Shown piece by piece: positions 1 through 7,160 of a DNA stretch of 20,861 nucleotides. The translations under genes were made by a program, and so were the position numbers. Origin of the DNA: a virus; the IMG/VR virus record IMGVR_UViG_3300010354_010876, positions 1 to 20,861 of that record; one strand, 5' to 3'. Each line of letters opens with the position of its first letter. Position 1 is the first letter of the stretch. Under the pieces are notes generated by a model. The model had not been told where the DNA came from. It ran no database searches and saw nothing but the letters and a program-made list of their open reading frames with translations.

Positions 1-1599
1 ACCCTGCAATTCGTTCACCATCCTGAACGGGAACCCAGATAACATCTCGGCCCGTTCCTCATCCGTCTTAGACGGGAAGAGGTATTTCAGTGCTTCAATG
101 CTATCAACACCTAATTCCTGAAGATTTCGCACAACAATTGAGTTGTTCAAAATATCTTGCGTGGAATCTTCGTAGACAGGTCCCATCCAACGCCACAACA
201 CCGTAAGATCCCCATCTGGAATTAAGCCTATAACTCCAGGGGGGATCTGCTGCGTTTCTACACAAGCGAGCATTAATTTTTTAAGGGTGTCATTGTACTG
301 CTGTAAAGCAGCGTCATAAGCACTCTTTTGTTCTTCCGTGGCAGATGAATCTAAATCGATTGGTTTTTCAATCTGCGCGGCAGAAGCAAGAGAATTCTTA
401 AACAGTTGTTCCTCTTGATAAACAATCAATTCAAGACAACGACAAATGCCATGCGTGTAAATAGCGTTTGCTTTTTTCTTAGATGTTGCAGCAACACGAC
501 CAAACAATGATTTGTATTCTGTAGCAGTAACGCCTGCTGAAATAGAAAGTTCGTCTACCCCGCCTAGGGCTGTTCTAATTTCTTCTCTGTATTGACGAGC
601 AAATGCGTTTTGGTCGCCAGTGATGGCATCTGGGACGATGTAACCAACTCGGTCGTTTGGTTCCAGGTTTGCGATGATGCGTGGAACTCGAATTTGACCA
701 TCCATGCTCCGGCTGACTGGATCAGCCTTGAACATTGACCGGCTCAAGGAAGAAGGACTTGTAAAGCCTGCGTTTGCAGCAATAGAAGGCCTTTGAATGG
801 CAGTTTCGCCACCGGCTTCCATAAGGTCGGTTTTCGGCCTCGAAGACAGCAGTGTTGGATTACCAAAGAAGGTAATATTTTTTCTCATGGTACGCATCAA
901 TTCATCATGCGTACAAATGTGATTGGCCATGGCGTCAAATTCGCCAGTGCCTTCAGTAGAGAAGCCCTGGGGATTATTTACAATTTCAACACAAGGAATA
1001 AAACCAAGGCTATTCTTAAACGTCTTTGTACTACCCGTTAAAGAATAGGTGGGCATATCAAAAGAAAGCTCCCCATCCGAATGGGTTTCTTCAATTTCTT
1101 TTGCCTTGATAGAAAGACGGATGTAACGCTTTGCTCCTGGAGTCAGGGAAGTGGTTCTCCCGGAAGCAATTGAAGTGCTTAGTTGATCGCCAAAACCATT
1201 GCCACGCTTTACTTTGTAGCTGTAGATGATGATTACTTCGTCCAGCTCTCCGTCTACGTTGTAATAAGCTCTGTACTCGTGCTCTCGGAAATAGTAAAGA
1301 CGATAGTTTTGTTTTGTTGGACGAATATAAAACAGGCCTTTACCGTCACACAGGAAATACTCCCAGATTGAATCCAGGCGTGTATCCATCTTGTTGTACT
1401 TCAGTACGCGATCAAGAAAGTCTTTTCGCTGCGCACCAAAGTTATCTTGTGATGGGAAAAATTCGACACCCTGTCGGATGCCAAATAATTTCATCTGCGC
1501 AATGTGGGACGCAATGATGCCAGTATCAACAACAATGCTGCTATCTTTCTCAAGATAGGCATTGATGATTTCCTGGAGCCTGGCTTTAGCGTCCGACAT
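1..1599 (-). CDS. Phage portal protein, SPP1 gp6-like (3' end outside window)
   Basis: The ATG at 1599 opens a frame of 533 codons that runs off the left edge with no stop, so the C-terminus is missing. Portal proteins form the dodecameric ring at the capsid vertex through which DNA is packaged and leaves. The order of features matches SPP1 gp6-type portals: an N-terminal region rich in aromatic residues, a segment around residues 204-216 of the form VNNPQGFSTEG that precedes a helix carrying DELMRTMRKNITFFGNP, then a LGGVDELS motif near 343-350 followed by a basic helix YKSLFGRVAATSKKKAN, and a C-terminal helical part. The family knowledge and position downstream of TerL support the call. 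AAGG about 6 nt before ATG is a plausible SD site. The identification is from motif memory, not a search. Confidence 0.8.
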   Translation of the reverse strand, partial: MSDAKARLQEIINAYLEKDSSIVVDTGIIASHIAQMKLFGIRQGVEFFPSQDNFGAQRKDFLDRVLKYNKMDTRLDSIWEYFLCDGKGLFYIRPTKQNYRLYYFREHEYRAYYNVDGELDEVIIIYSYKVKRGNGFGDQLSTSIASGRTTSLTPGAKRYIRLSIKAKEIEETHSDGELSFDMPTYSLTGSTKTFKNSLGFIPCVEIVNNPQGFSTEGTGEFDAMANHICTHDELMRTMRKNITFFGNPTLLSSRPKTDLMEAGGETAIQRPSIAANAGFTSPSSLSRSMFKADPVSRSMDGQIRVPRIIANLEPNDRVGYIVPDAITGDQNAFARQYREEIRTALGGVDELSISAGVTATEYKSLFGRVAATSKKKANAIYTHGICRCLELIVYQEEQLFKNSLASAAQIEKPIDLDSSATEEQKSAYDAALQQYNDTLKKLMLACVETQQIPPGVIGLIPDGDLTVLWRWMGPVYEDSTQDILNNSIVVRNLQELGVDSIEALKYLFPSKTDEERAEMLSGFPFRMVNELQG

Positions 1600-1633
1600 T
1601 ATTAGCCTTATTTATTACTTAAATGATAACAGC

Positions 1634-1960
1634 TTAAGAGACGTATTTAGCATCAAAATTGGCTGGTAACTGGCCCATTTGTGGGCCACCATAAAACTGA
1701 GAATTTGCAAGTAATGCTCCGGTGTTACCAAGGGGTGTCATGCCTGGATTGCCTTGAGCTTGCTGGAAAGGAAAGCTGCCTGTCCTGAGCTGCTCACGCA
1801 CACGCATGATGTTCTCTTGGAGCCTTTGGCCCTCAGGAGTACTTTTGTGCCGCTCTTGAAAACGCCGTTGAATTTCGGATTCTGGCATGAAATAGCCGGG
1901 GCTGCCCGCAACCAAATTCCCTGGCGCACCGGGAACATTGCTCATTCCACCGTAAAACAT
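1634..1960 (-). CDS. Small Gly/Pro/Gln-rich protein between AbrB-like gene and portal
   Basis: A 108-residue protein that I do not recognise. Both ends are low in complexity and rich in Gly, Pro, Asn and Gln (MFYGGMSNVPGAPGN at the start, FYGGPQMGQLPANFDAKYV at the end), so the sequence FYGG occurs near both termini. The middle (about residues 28-60) is a charged amphipathic stretch with the look of a single helix. No membrane segment, cysteine or catalytic motif is visible. The ATG at 1960 is preceded by GAAGGT at good spacing. It lies between the AbrB-like gene and the portal in a leftward operon, so a minor virion or assembly role is possible, but that is inference from position only. Confidence 0.7.
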   Translation of the reverse strand: MFYGGMSNVPGAPGNLVAGSPGYFMPESEIQRRFQERHKSTPEGQRLQENIMRVREQLRTGSFPFQQAQGNPGMTPLGNTGALLANSQFYGGPQMGQLPANFDAKYVS

Positions 1961-1986
1961 CTACTTACCTTCTCAATCAATTTATT

Positions 1987-2169
1987 CTAATCCTCTATAA
2001 CCTCATACCCTGCGGCATCGTTTACTTTTGTGAGAACAATGCCGGTACCCCGTACGTCCCAATTCAAGATATCGCCTTCTTGCCAACCCAACTCTTCGAG
2101 CACCTCATCGGGTAACTGGATGAACGGATCTCCGTTCTCGTCTTCTTGCACCTCAAGAATGTAACTCAT
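1987..2169 (-). CDS. AbrB/MazE-like DNA-binding domain protein
   Basis: A 60-residue protein with the layout of an AbrB N-terminal (SpoVT/MazE) swapped-hairpin domain: strand ILEVQEDENGDPFIQLPDEVLEEL, then GWQEGDILNWDV and GTGIVLTKV. The LPDEVLEELGWQEGD core corresponds to the usual 'IPxxxREalGLkpGD' motif. Such proteins bind DNA as dimers and act as transcription factors or antitoxins; short acidic versions are common in phages of marine and freshwater picocyanobacteria. Its ATG overlaps the stop of the upstream gene as ATGA, so the two are probably translationally coupled. No toxin gene is visible beside it, so a regulatory or structural use is more likely than an antitoxin role. The C-terminal tail is acidic. 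Confidence 0.75.
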   Translation of the reverse strand: MSYILEVQEDENGDPFIQLPDEVLEELGWQEGDILNWDVRGTGIVLTKVNDAAGYEVIED

Positions 2170-2468
2170 TTTGCTTCAAACAATTTCTCCATTAGCTTAT
2201 CAAGTTTATTGTTGATTTGATTAAAATTATCATGCATTTGCTGGATTTCGCGAATAAAATCAACCTTAAGAACGTATTCAATCGGTAAGCGCTTTAGGTC
2301 GTCTTCCAAAACATCAATCCTGCGTTTTTGAGACCCAATATAATTAAAGGCTTGTTGGATCTGGTCGTTCTGCCTACCAAGTATTTTACCTGCCACCCAG
2401 CTGCCGCCAGTAATGGCTGATACTATGGCAGTTAGACCAATGGCAATATATTCTGGACCCACGACCAA
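2166..2468 (-). CDS. One-TM coiled-coil protein (holin- or spanin-like candidate)
   Basis: About 100 residues: an N-terminal hydrophobic segment (roughly residues 6-26, IAIGLTAIVSAITGGSWVAG) followed by a charged, helical, probably coiled-coil tail ending in INNKLDKLMEKLF. This shape, one TM helix plus a cytoplasmic or periplasmic coiled coil, is frequent in small cyanophage proteins placed beside terminase or portal and is often called holin-like, but no specific family motif supports lysis. There is no ATG at the start: TTG at 2468 or GTG at 2462 are the options and neither has a strong SD. Its stop overlaps the AbrB-like ATG. Function is inferred only from topology. Confidence 0.65.
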   Translation of the reverse strand: MVVGPEYIAIGLTAIVSAITGGSWVAGKILGRQNDQIQQAFNYIGSQKRRIDVLEDDLKRLPIEYVLKVDFIREIQQMHDNFNQINNKLDKLMEKLFEAK

Positions 2469-2495
2469 ATTTTTGCTTTTTTCTAATTCTAAGGT

Positions 2496-4022
2496 TTAGT
2501 AATCAAGTTGTAATTTCCCTTTACGCATTAATCCATTAATCATCCAAACTAAGGCGTCAACACAGTCATCATGACTGCTAACACCAAAGTTTGTCAGCTC
2601 CTCAAACATGGCCGTGAAATTGCGATAACGATTAAAGATAAGTTTACGGTCCTCAAAAAGACCCATGCAACCACGGAAACGTGCCAGTTTATCAGCTCTA
2701 AAACCTTTGACGGGATGCCAATTTAAGTTGTACAGGCTTTCATTGTTTAAACACACTCGTTTAAAGTCTGCCTCCAAGGAGGCCTGGTACTGCACCGCTT
2801 CTGAATAAATATCACACGTAGAGTAGGTCGGGAAATAATTTCCATTTTCATCTCGGCCAAGCACTGACCAATCATTCAATAATTCTTTTAGAGCATCAAG
2901 TTTTTCAAGATTACCCATTACACGTAAACGGCGATAGTCAATCACATGAATGCGATCATCAATGCGACCACCAAGAACCATGACGGTGTAATCATTTTTT
3001 TCTTTTGTACCAGCAGATAAGTCAACGCCAACTGCAAGACAATCAAATTCGGTAGCGATCTCAGCTTTGACAATCAGCTCTGGCGCCAGGGACAGTTCGT
3101 TTTGACGAACCACCTGATTCATGTATTGGAAAGAGAAGGCAATTGGTGCCTGTCGCTTCTTTTCTTTTAAGTAATCAAGAGACCACATTTCAGGCCAATA
3201 AGACATTTCATCGCCGGTTGCTGGGTCATTAAGAATTGCAGATAAAACAATCTGCATCCAATTGTTTTGAGGATTAAAAGTTGTGGCATGAATATCGTCG
3301 TGACGGAAGCGCGTCCCAAGACAAATTGCGCGTGCGCCTTCAAACATTGTTGGGGCGATCACAGCATTCCAGTTCTCCTGCATCTGTTTACGAATATCTG
3401 GATTCGCAATATCAGCGGCGGATTTGATGGCGTCATCAATCATTACCAGATGAGAACGCTTAGAAGTAACGGAGCCTTTTAAGCCAGCAGCGCATAGCGT
3501 GAACTGCTCTTCACCTGTCGTACTAATACCTGCAAATTTATGATCAATGGACCAGTACTCATTACTGGTTGCTGTCTTTAAAAGGCGTACTTTAGGAAAG
3601 ACTTCTTGATATCGTTTACTTTCAATGATGCGTTTAATTGTTGCTGATTTTGAGCGTGCAATATCTACGGTATACGAAAGATAAAGTATTTGCAGTGGCA
3701 TTTTGGCATGAGTATGAATACCTATTGCCCATGCCGTTAACAGGCCAAGCACTGTGGATTTAGCGGATCCCCGTGGTGCAAGCAGATCAATATTTGGGCC
3801 TGCAATTTTAATCAGACAACTGCTATTTTCTTCTGTTACGAAATGACGATGCCAATGTTTATGATGTTCAGCCGGAGGTTTATTTGCTACGTATTCACAG
3901 AAAAAACCAAAGTCTTGTCTTGCTAGCTCCAGGGCCTCAGCGTTTTTTGCTGGGCGAATTTGTTGTTGTTGCGCAATGGCACGCGCATTACGACGATAAG
4001 CAAGATGTTGGTATGCGGGCAC
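2496..4022 (-). CDS. terL: Terminase large subunit (ATPase and nuclease)
   Basis: A complete 508-residue large terminase, the motor that cuts concatemeric DNA and pumps it into the prohead through the portal. Walker A is APRGSAKST at residues 82-90, a form with Arg in place of the usual variable position as in many TerL proteins. Walker B with the catalytic carboxylate is HLVMIDD at 191-197. The C-terminal RNase H-fold nuclease shows VGVDLSAG (Asp334), TCDIYSEA (Asp404) and SSHDDCVDAL (Asp485/486), which is the expected metal-binding trio. Length is normal for the family. The start is GTG at 4022 (MPAYQHLAYRR), reading from GTGCCCGC; no better upstream start is seen. The gene lies between two small charged proteins and the one-TM protein. 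Confidence 0.95.
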   Translation of the reverse strand: MPAYQHLAYRRNARAIAQQQQIRPAKNAEALELARQDFGFFCEYVANKPPAEHHKHWHRHFVTEENSSCLIKIAGPNIDLLAPRGSAKSTVLGLLTAWAIGIHTHAKMPLQILYLSYTVDIARSKSATIKRIIESKRYQEVFPKVRLLKTATSNEYWSIDHKFAGISTTGEEQFTLCAAGLKGSVTSKRSHLVMIDDAIKSAADIANPDIRKQMQENWNAVIAPTMFEGARAICLGTRFRHDDIHATTFNPQNNWMQIVLSAILNDPATGDEMSYWPEMWSLDYLKEKKRQAPIAFSFQYMNQVVRQNELSLAPELIVKAEIATEFDCLAVGVDLSAGTKEKNDYTVMVLGGRIDDRIHVIDYRRLRVMGNLEKLDALKELLNDWSVLGRDENGNYFPTYSTCDIYSEAVQYQASLEADFKRVCLNNESLYNLNWHPVKGFRADKLARFRGCMGLFEDRKLIFNRYRNFTAMFEELTNFGVSSHDDCVDALVWMINGLMRKGKLQLDY

Positions 4023-4056
4023 TGTATCAAGTATTTGTTATTACTTGAATACTACC

Positions 4057-4221
4057 CTATTCGTCTTCTGGTTTGCGTTTTTTACGATTTTGATACTTAC
4101 GGGCCTTATCCAGGGCTGCTTTGCGTTTTTCCCTGTCGTCCATATCGGAGCCGTCTTCTTTCTTAGCCTCTTGCTTTTTGAAGTGCTCCAGGAGCTGGGG
4201 CGGCATTTTGTTTTTGCTCAT
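4057..4221 (-). CDS. Small basic/charged phage protein (MPPQLLEHFKK type)
   Basis: A 54-residue, highly charged protein beginning MSKNKMPPQLLEHFKKQ and ending in a Lys/Arg-rich helix and an acidic tip. Short proteins with the same 'MPPxLLExFKKK' head and K/R/E tail occur repeatedly next to terminase genes of cyanophages, where they have no assigned function. I chose the ATG at 4221; an in-frame ATG at 4245 would add MPFIKRNR and lengthen the overlap with the preceding gene, which ends at 4163. It overlaps that gene in another frame by about 59 bp, and ends shortly before the terL start region. Confidence 0.6.
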   Translation of the reverse strand: MSKNKMPPQLLEHFKKQEAKKEDGSDMDDREKRKAALDKARKYQNRKKRKPEDE

Positions 4222-4405
4222 TCTGTTTCTTTTGATAAAGGGCATTCATGACTTCTTGACCACCTGAAACCTTTTGCCCTAAAGGTGTTGCAGGAGCGTT
4301 TGCGCTTGTCTTCTGTCGATTTTTTTGAAGCTGGCGAACAACATCAAATAATCGACCGGCGATGTTTTCGCCGTATCCTACGGGGGGTGCGGTTTCGTTT
4401 TGCAT
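4163..4405 (-). CDS. Small Gln/Lys/Ala-rich hypothetical protein
   Basis: An 80-residue protein, not recognised. The N-terminus (MQNETAPPVGYGENIAGRLFDVV) could form an amphipathic helix and the rest is polar, rich in Gln, Lys, Asn and Ala, ending in an Ala/Pro-rich tail. It lies between the probable small terminase subunit and terL and overlaps the next small gene in a different frame. The ATG at 4405 has no SD; six bases upstream lies a TTTAAAATA box that recurs before other genes of this arm. A packaging accessory role is possible from position only. Confidence 0.6.
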   Translation of the reverse strand: MQNETAPPVGYGENIAGRLFDVVRQLQKNRQKTSANAPATPLGQKVSGGQEVMNALYQKKQNEQKQNAAPAPGALQKARG

Positions 4406-4423
4406 ATGTCTATTTTAAATTAA

Positions 4424-5080
4424 TTATTCATCTAATTGGATTTTAGCCCAGACACTCATTGACGCTTCTTCCAGGGGGATCTCAATAGGATCATCCTTGA
4501 AGACAGCTAGTAGCTCACATACGGCGCGATCAGCGCCCGCAAGTAACAAACCTTTTCGATCTCGATTAGACGTAAAAGTTTCAATCTGGGCAATGGTGCC
4601 ACGCAATTCTTTTTGCATCGACGCAATGCGTGCCACTCCAGCATCTCTTTTTACTACACCATTATCCACGTCATCCCTTAGCTTGCGGATGTCTTCTTGC
4701 ATCTCGCTAATTTCATATAAAAGTGTTTTGCGGTGATCAGGTTTTGGATAGTGTTTCTTAACCCAAAGTTCACACGCAATGATGCTACCTCGATAACCAA
4801 GGAAGCGAGCGTATAGATATGCTTCGATAACGGAATAATTATCTGCAGCAAAAGAATTAAAGGCTTCTTGCTGCGCGGAATCTAGGTTATCTAACCAATA
4901 AGTAAAGAGCTCAATATCGATAAGCTCGTTGGGCCTGCTCGTAATCTCTTTGTTCGTCTGACTGCTTGAAACGCTGTTCTTGTTCTGCAGACGTGCGTTG
5001 CTCCGTAGCTCCTTTGCCGATGGTTTCACGCTCTTGTTCCCCTGCAGTCTCAGCTTTTTTCTTGGAAAATTCGTAAGCAA
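4424..5080 (-). CDS. Probable terminase small subunit, start codon unclear
   Basis: The frame is open from a TTG at 5080 to the stop at 4424 (218 codons). The convincing protein begins near 4915: an N-terminal helical region (ELFTYWLDNLDSAQQEAFNS..) that could be a DNA-binding helix-turn-helix, then a long coiled coil (EISEMQEDIRKLRDDVDNG..) and a C-terminal oligomerisation-like part. This order and the position two genes before terL suggest TerS. The first 55 codons (5080-4916) overlap the preceding 83-residue gene in another frame and look like polar filler. Between 5029 (GTG) and the coiled coil no ATG, GTG or TTG exists in frame, so the start may be an ATT at 4915, a long overlap from 5029 or 5080, or a +1 frameshift from the upstream gene. 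Confidence 0.65.
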   Translation of the reverse strand: MLTNFPRKKLRLQGNKSVKPSAKELRSNARLQNKNSVSSSQTNKEITSRPNELIDIELFTYWLDNLDSAQQEAFNSFAADNYSVIEAYLYARFLGYRGSIIACELWVKKHYPKPDHRKTLLYEISEMQEDIRKLRDDVDNGVVKRDAGVARIASMQKELRGTIAQIETFTSNRDRKGLLLAGADRAVCELLAVFKDDPIEIPLEEASMSVWAKIQLDE

Positions 5081-5162
5081 CGCCAGCAGCTTGCCGATAT
5101 TTATCGATGTCGAACCAATCGTCGCTTAAATAGGTATCTTCGACGGGAATACTGCTGGTCAT
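4911..5162 (-). CDS. Small polar Glu/Gln/Arg-rich hypothetical protein
   Basis: An 83-residue protein starting MTSSIPVEDTYLSDDWFD with an ATG at 5162. The first third is acidic with aromatic residues; the rest (about residues 33-80) is a low-complexity helix made almost only of Glu, Gln, Arg, Lys, Ala and Thr, likely a coiled coil, ending in QRAYRY. Not recognised. It directly follows the third copy of the tandem 61-residue gene, with a TTTGGTG spacer that resembles the spacers between those copies. Its stop TGA at 4911-4913 sits inside ATTGA, where the following frame becomes TerS-like, so it may be coupled to, or fused by frameshift with, the next gene. Confidence 0.65.
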   Translation of the reverse strand: MTSSIPVEDTYLSDDWFDIDKYRQAAGVAYEFSKKKAETAGEQERETIGKGATEQRTSAEQEQRFKQSDEQRDYEQAQRAYRY

Positions 5163-5171
5163 TGCACCAAA

Positions 5172-5357
5172 TTAAAAATTACTCATCATGCTGGCAAGAC
5201 CCTGCGTATAGATATTACGACGAGACTCGACAGACTCTTGACGCTTTTGGCGTTTCTTGGAGGCCTCCAGGCGGTCCAGTAATGACTGAAATTCCGTAAT
5301 ATTAAACGGAGTCTCTGCGCCAAAAGGATCGGTGCTGGGATTAGTACTTACAGTCAC
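5172..5357 (-). CDS. 61-residue protein, tandem copy 3 of 3
   Basis: Third member of a triplicated gene. It begins with GTG (5357), unlike the other copies, with the SD AGGAG about 7 nt before it. The protein has a polar N-terminus with the strictly shared NPSTDPFGAETPFN block, a variable helix (TEFQSLLDRLEASK), a very basic shared block KKRQKRQESVESRRNI, and a C-terminus QGLASMMSNF. Its differences from the other two copies lie mostly in the first five residues and in the 21-31 helix. Function is unknown; small basic proteins of this kind in a virion module may coat or bind DNA, or act as minor structural proteins. Confidence 0.75.
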   Translation of the reverse strand: MTVSTNPSTDPFGAETPFNITEFQSLLDRLEASKKRQKRQESVESRRNIYTQGLASMMSNF

Positions 5358-5372
5358 TTAAGGGCTCCTAAA

Positions 5373-5558
5373 TTAGAAGTTGCTCATCATGCTGGCAAGA
5401 CCTTGTGCAAAGATGTTGCGACGGGACTCGACAGACTCTTGACGCTTTTGACGTTTTTTGGACCCTTCAAGACGATTTAAGAGGTCTTCAAATTCCGTAA
5501 TATTAAACGGCGTCTCTGCGCCAAAAGGATCGGTGCTGGGATTAGTGGAGGTGGTCAT
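5373..5558 (-). CDS. 61-residue protein, tandem copy 2 of 3
   Basis: Middle copy of the triplicated gene, ATG at 5558, with the SD TTTAGGA about 8 nt before the start. It carries the same NPSTDPFGAETPFN block, the helix TEFEDLLNRLEGSK, the basic KKRQKRQESVESRRNI block and the LASMMSNF end. Compared with its neighbours it has Thr at residue 3, Asn at 28 and Phe for Tyr near residue 50. Start-to-start distance to both neighbours is exactly 201 bp. Role unknown. Confidence 0.78.
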   Translation of the reverse strand: MTTSTNPSTDPFGAETPFNITEFEDLLNRLEGSKKRQKRQESVESRRNIFAQGLASMMSNF

Positions 5559-5573
5559 TTACTTTGTCCTAAA

Positions 5574-5759
5574 TCAGAAGTTACTCATCATGCTGGCAAG
5601 ACCCTGAGCGTAAATATTACGCCGGGACTCAACAGACTCTTGACGCTTTTGACGCTTTTTAGATCCTTCGAGACGATCCAGAAGGGCTTCGAACTCCAGG
5701 ATGTTAAACGGAGTTTCCGCACCAAAAGGATCGGTACTTGGATTAGGTGTTACCGTCAT
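5574..5759 (-). CDS. 61-residue protein, tandem copy 1 of 3
   Basis: First-transcribed copy of the triplicated gene, ATG at 5759. It has MTVTPNPSTDPFGAETPFN, the helix LEFEALLDRLEGSK, the shared basic block KKRQKRQESVESRRNI and the LASMMSNF end. Upstream lies a TATAAT-containing stretch (5780-5792, read on the minus strand) in the short gap after the coiled-coil gene, so a new transcript could begin here. The FNF/SNF ending resembles the last residues (GAFNF) of the upstream 247-residue protein, a hint that both bind the same partner, but this is weak. Confidence 0.78.
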   Translation of the reverse strand: MTVTPNPSTDPFGAETPFNILEFEALLDRLEGSKKRQKRQESVESRRNIYAQGLASMMSNF

Positions 5760-5779
5760 GTTAACAACTTAACTAGCTA

Positions 5780-5792
5780 ACTAGAATAATTA
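5780..5792 (-). promoter_or_regulatory. Candidate sigma70 -10 box before tandem genes
   Basis: On the minus strand the gap upstream of 5759 reads TTTTATAATTATT, containing TATAAT. A TTCAAT about 17 bp upstream is a poor -35. A near-identical TTTTATAATTA occurs at about 10514-10524 before another gene of this arm, which is the main support. Confidence 0.3.
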
Positions 5793-5805
5793 TAAAACAA
5801 AAGGT

Positions 5806-6549
5806 TTAGAAATTGAAAGCACCAACAAGTCCTTGAAGGATTCCTGCATTACGAGAGATATTTGCAATTTTAACTTGACCAGTTTGGCGCATTTTTTCTT
5901 GCTCTACGCCATATTTACCACCGATTGTCGCCACGTCCCTGGCTGTCAAACCCTCGACTTCTGCAACACTCTTCATGCCGGCGTTAATAATGGCCTGAAG
6001 ATCCAGGCGACCCTTGGATTCGATCTCAGCACGTTGCAGGATCGCTTCTTTTTCCCGATCTGAAACGTATCGAGTTGCGTCTGCAGAAATACCGGTGCTT
6101 CGAATTTGTGCATCTGCTGATAAACGTGCAGTTTCTTTACGTGCATCAGCATCAAGATTACCTAGTGTAATCCGAGTTTGGGAATCAACTCCCGCAAGAG
6201 TTTGCTCACGAACAGCTTCTTGCTCAAGAAAGGAAATCATGTCTTGAGCAGAGAAGACATTTTCGTTAATTGGAGCTACGAAAGGATCCTGCTTTGGTTT
6301 GGTATCTGTAACAGCGGGTGTAACAATAGGCGCTGCTGCTTTTGCCGCAAAGGCTGACGCAGAAGGATTCAACGAAACATTTGGACGGTTTTCCGCAAAT
6401 GTAACGGCACGCGCTGGTTGGAACCCAGCTTCTTGGAAGCCTTTAAGTTCTGGTTTGCTAATAACTTTCCCGTAGGTTTCCAGCATCTGCCGAGCTGTTA
6501 CCTTGGGTGCAGCAGCTGTAGTGGTCTTTTTGGCTTTAGGTACTGGCAT
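5806..6549 (-). CDS. Coiled-coil virion-type protein with Ala/Pro-rich head
   Basis: A 247-residue protein, not recognised. Residues 1-100 are low in complexity (MPVPKAKKTTTAAAPKVT, then Ala/Pro/Val-rich linkers), as in flexible arms. From about residue 105 to 235 it is a continuous Glu/Arg/Ala-rich helix with heptad character (QEAVREQTLAGVDSQTR.. ARLSADAQIRSTG.. EKEAILQRAEIESKGR..), likely a long coiled coil; the last ten residues are hydrophobic (GILQGLVGAFNF). Long helical rods with hydrophobic tips occur in ejection or internal core proteins and in scaffolds. ATG at 6549 has the SD AAGGAT at good spacing. Confidence 0.75.
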   Translation of the reverse strand: MPVPKAKKTTTAAAPKVTARQMLETYGKVISKPELKGFQEAGFQPARAVTFAENRPNVSLNPSASAFAAKAAAPIVTPAVTDTKPKQDPFVAPINENVFSAQDMISFLEQEAVREQTLAGVDSQTRITLGNLDADARKETARLSADAQIRSTGISADATRYVSDREKEAILQRAEIESKGRLDLQAIINAGMKSVAEVEGLTARDVATIGGKYGVEQEKMRQTGQVKIANISRNAGILQGLVGAFNF

Positions 6550-6570
6550 TGTGTTTATCCTTCTTATTTA

Positions 6571-7155
6571 CTATTTTCCCATGATTGTGTTTACGGCAGC
6601 TGCGGCAGAAGATGCAACTTTTTCGGGACGGAATAAAACAAGTCCTCGCATTAAGTTACCTTGCGCATCACGTGGCATATTTCCATACATCTGCTCCCAG
6701 GCAACATCTGCTTCTGTTTTTAACTTGCTTTGTCCTTCTCTGGAGGAGGCCAAAAGATCTCCAATAAAAGCGCCAAAAGCGCCAGGATCGCTTGGCTTGA
6801 TGCGAGAAGCACCTGCCGATTGGATGTCACGGGCAAGTTCACCTGCTGTTGGTGCACGTCCCAGGATGTCAAGATAGGAACGCTCAACAACAGGGGAGAG
6901 GCTGCTGTAACGTTCTGGCGCAATTGCCTGAGGAATCATGCTTTCGATTCGACGAGCAGCTCTTTCTGTACTGCCAGGACGCCAATCATATGCACTTGCA
7001 TAAGCGCGTAATGACTCAGCCGCCGACTCTGGAGTTTCCCCTCCAAGCTCAACTTGTTTCTTTAAGCTTTTAACAAAAGGTTTTTTCCTGCCACCTGCAT
7101 AGCGGTTGAGAATGCCTTCGAACAGACTTACATCGGGGGTATCAGAAGATGCCAT
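6571..7155 (-). CDS. DUF4214-like domain protein
   Basis: A 194-residue protein. The segment around residues 86-145 (SPVVERSYLDILGRAPTAGE.. followed by AFIGDLLASSREGQSKL) looks like a DUF4214 repeat, whose usual form is 'YrdvLGReaDaaGl...laSsEf'. DUF4214 units occur in secreted and virion-associated proteins and their function is not known. Before it is a Lys/Arg-rich segment and an Ala/Ser-rich helix; after it the protein ends in an Ala-rich tail. ATG at 7155 lies 5 nt after the stop of the preceding gene, so the two are probably co-translated. The domain call is from memory of the motif. Confidence 0.7.
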   Translation of the reverse strand: MASSDTPDVSLFEGILNRYAGGRKKPFVKSLKKQVELGGETPESAAESLRAYASAYDWRPGSTERAARRIESMIPQAIAPERYSSLSPVVERSYLDILGRAPTAGELARDIQSAGASRIKPSDPGAFGAFIGDLLASSREGQSKLKTEADVAWEQMYGNMPRDAQGNLMRGLVLFRPEKVASSAAAAVNTIMGK

Positions 7156-7160
7156 GGCAA

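Larger units (their letters stand above)
5157..5759 (-). repeat. Three tandem 201-bp gene-plus-spacer repeats
   Basis: The three units start at 5759, 5558 and 5357 and are each 201 bp: a 186-bp gene and a 15-bp spacer with TTTAGGA or a close relative. The spacer after copy 3 keeps TAATTTGG but then diverges. Long runs of identical bases alternate with changed third codon positions, so the copies are old enough to have diverged at the DNA level while the protein blocks stayed the same. Confidence 0.9.

Noticed and set aside
793-1041. Plus-strand ORFs within the portal gene
   Set aside because: They lie opposite the well-supported portal frame and show no domain or start signal.
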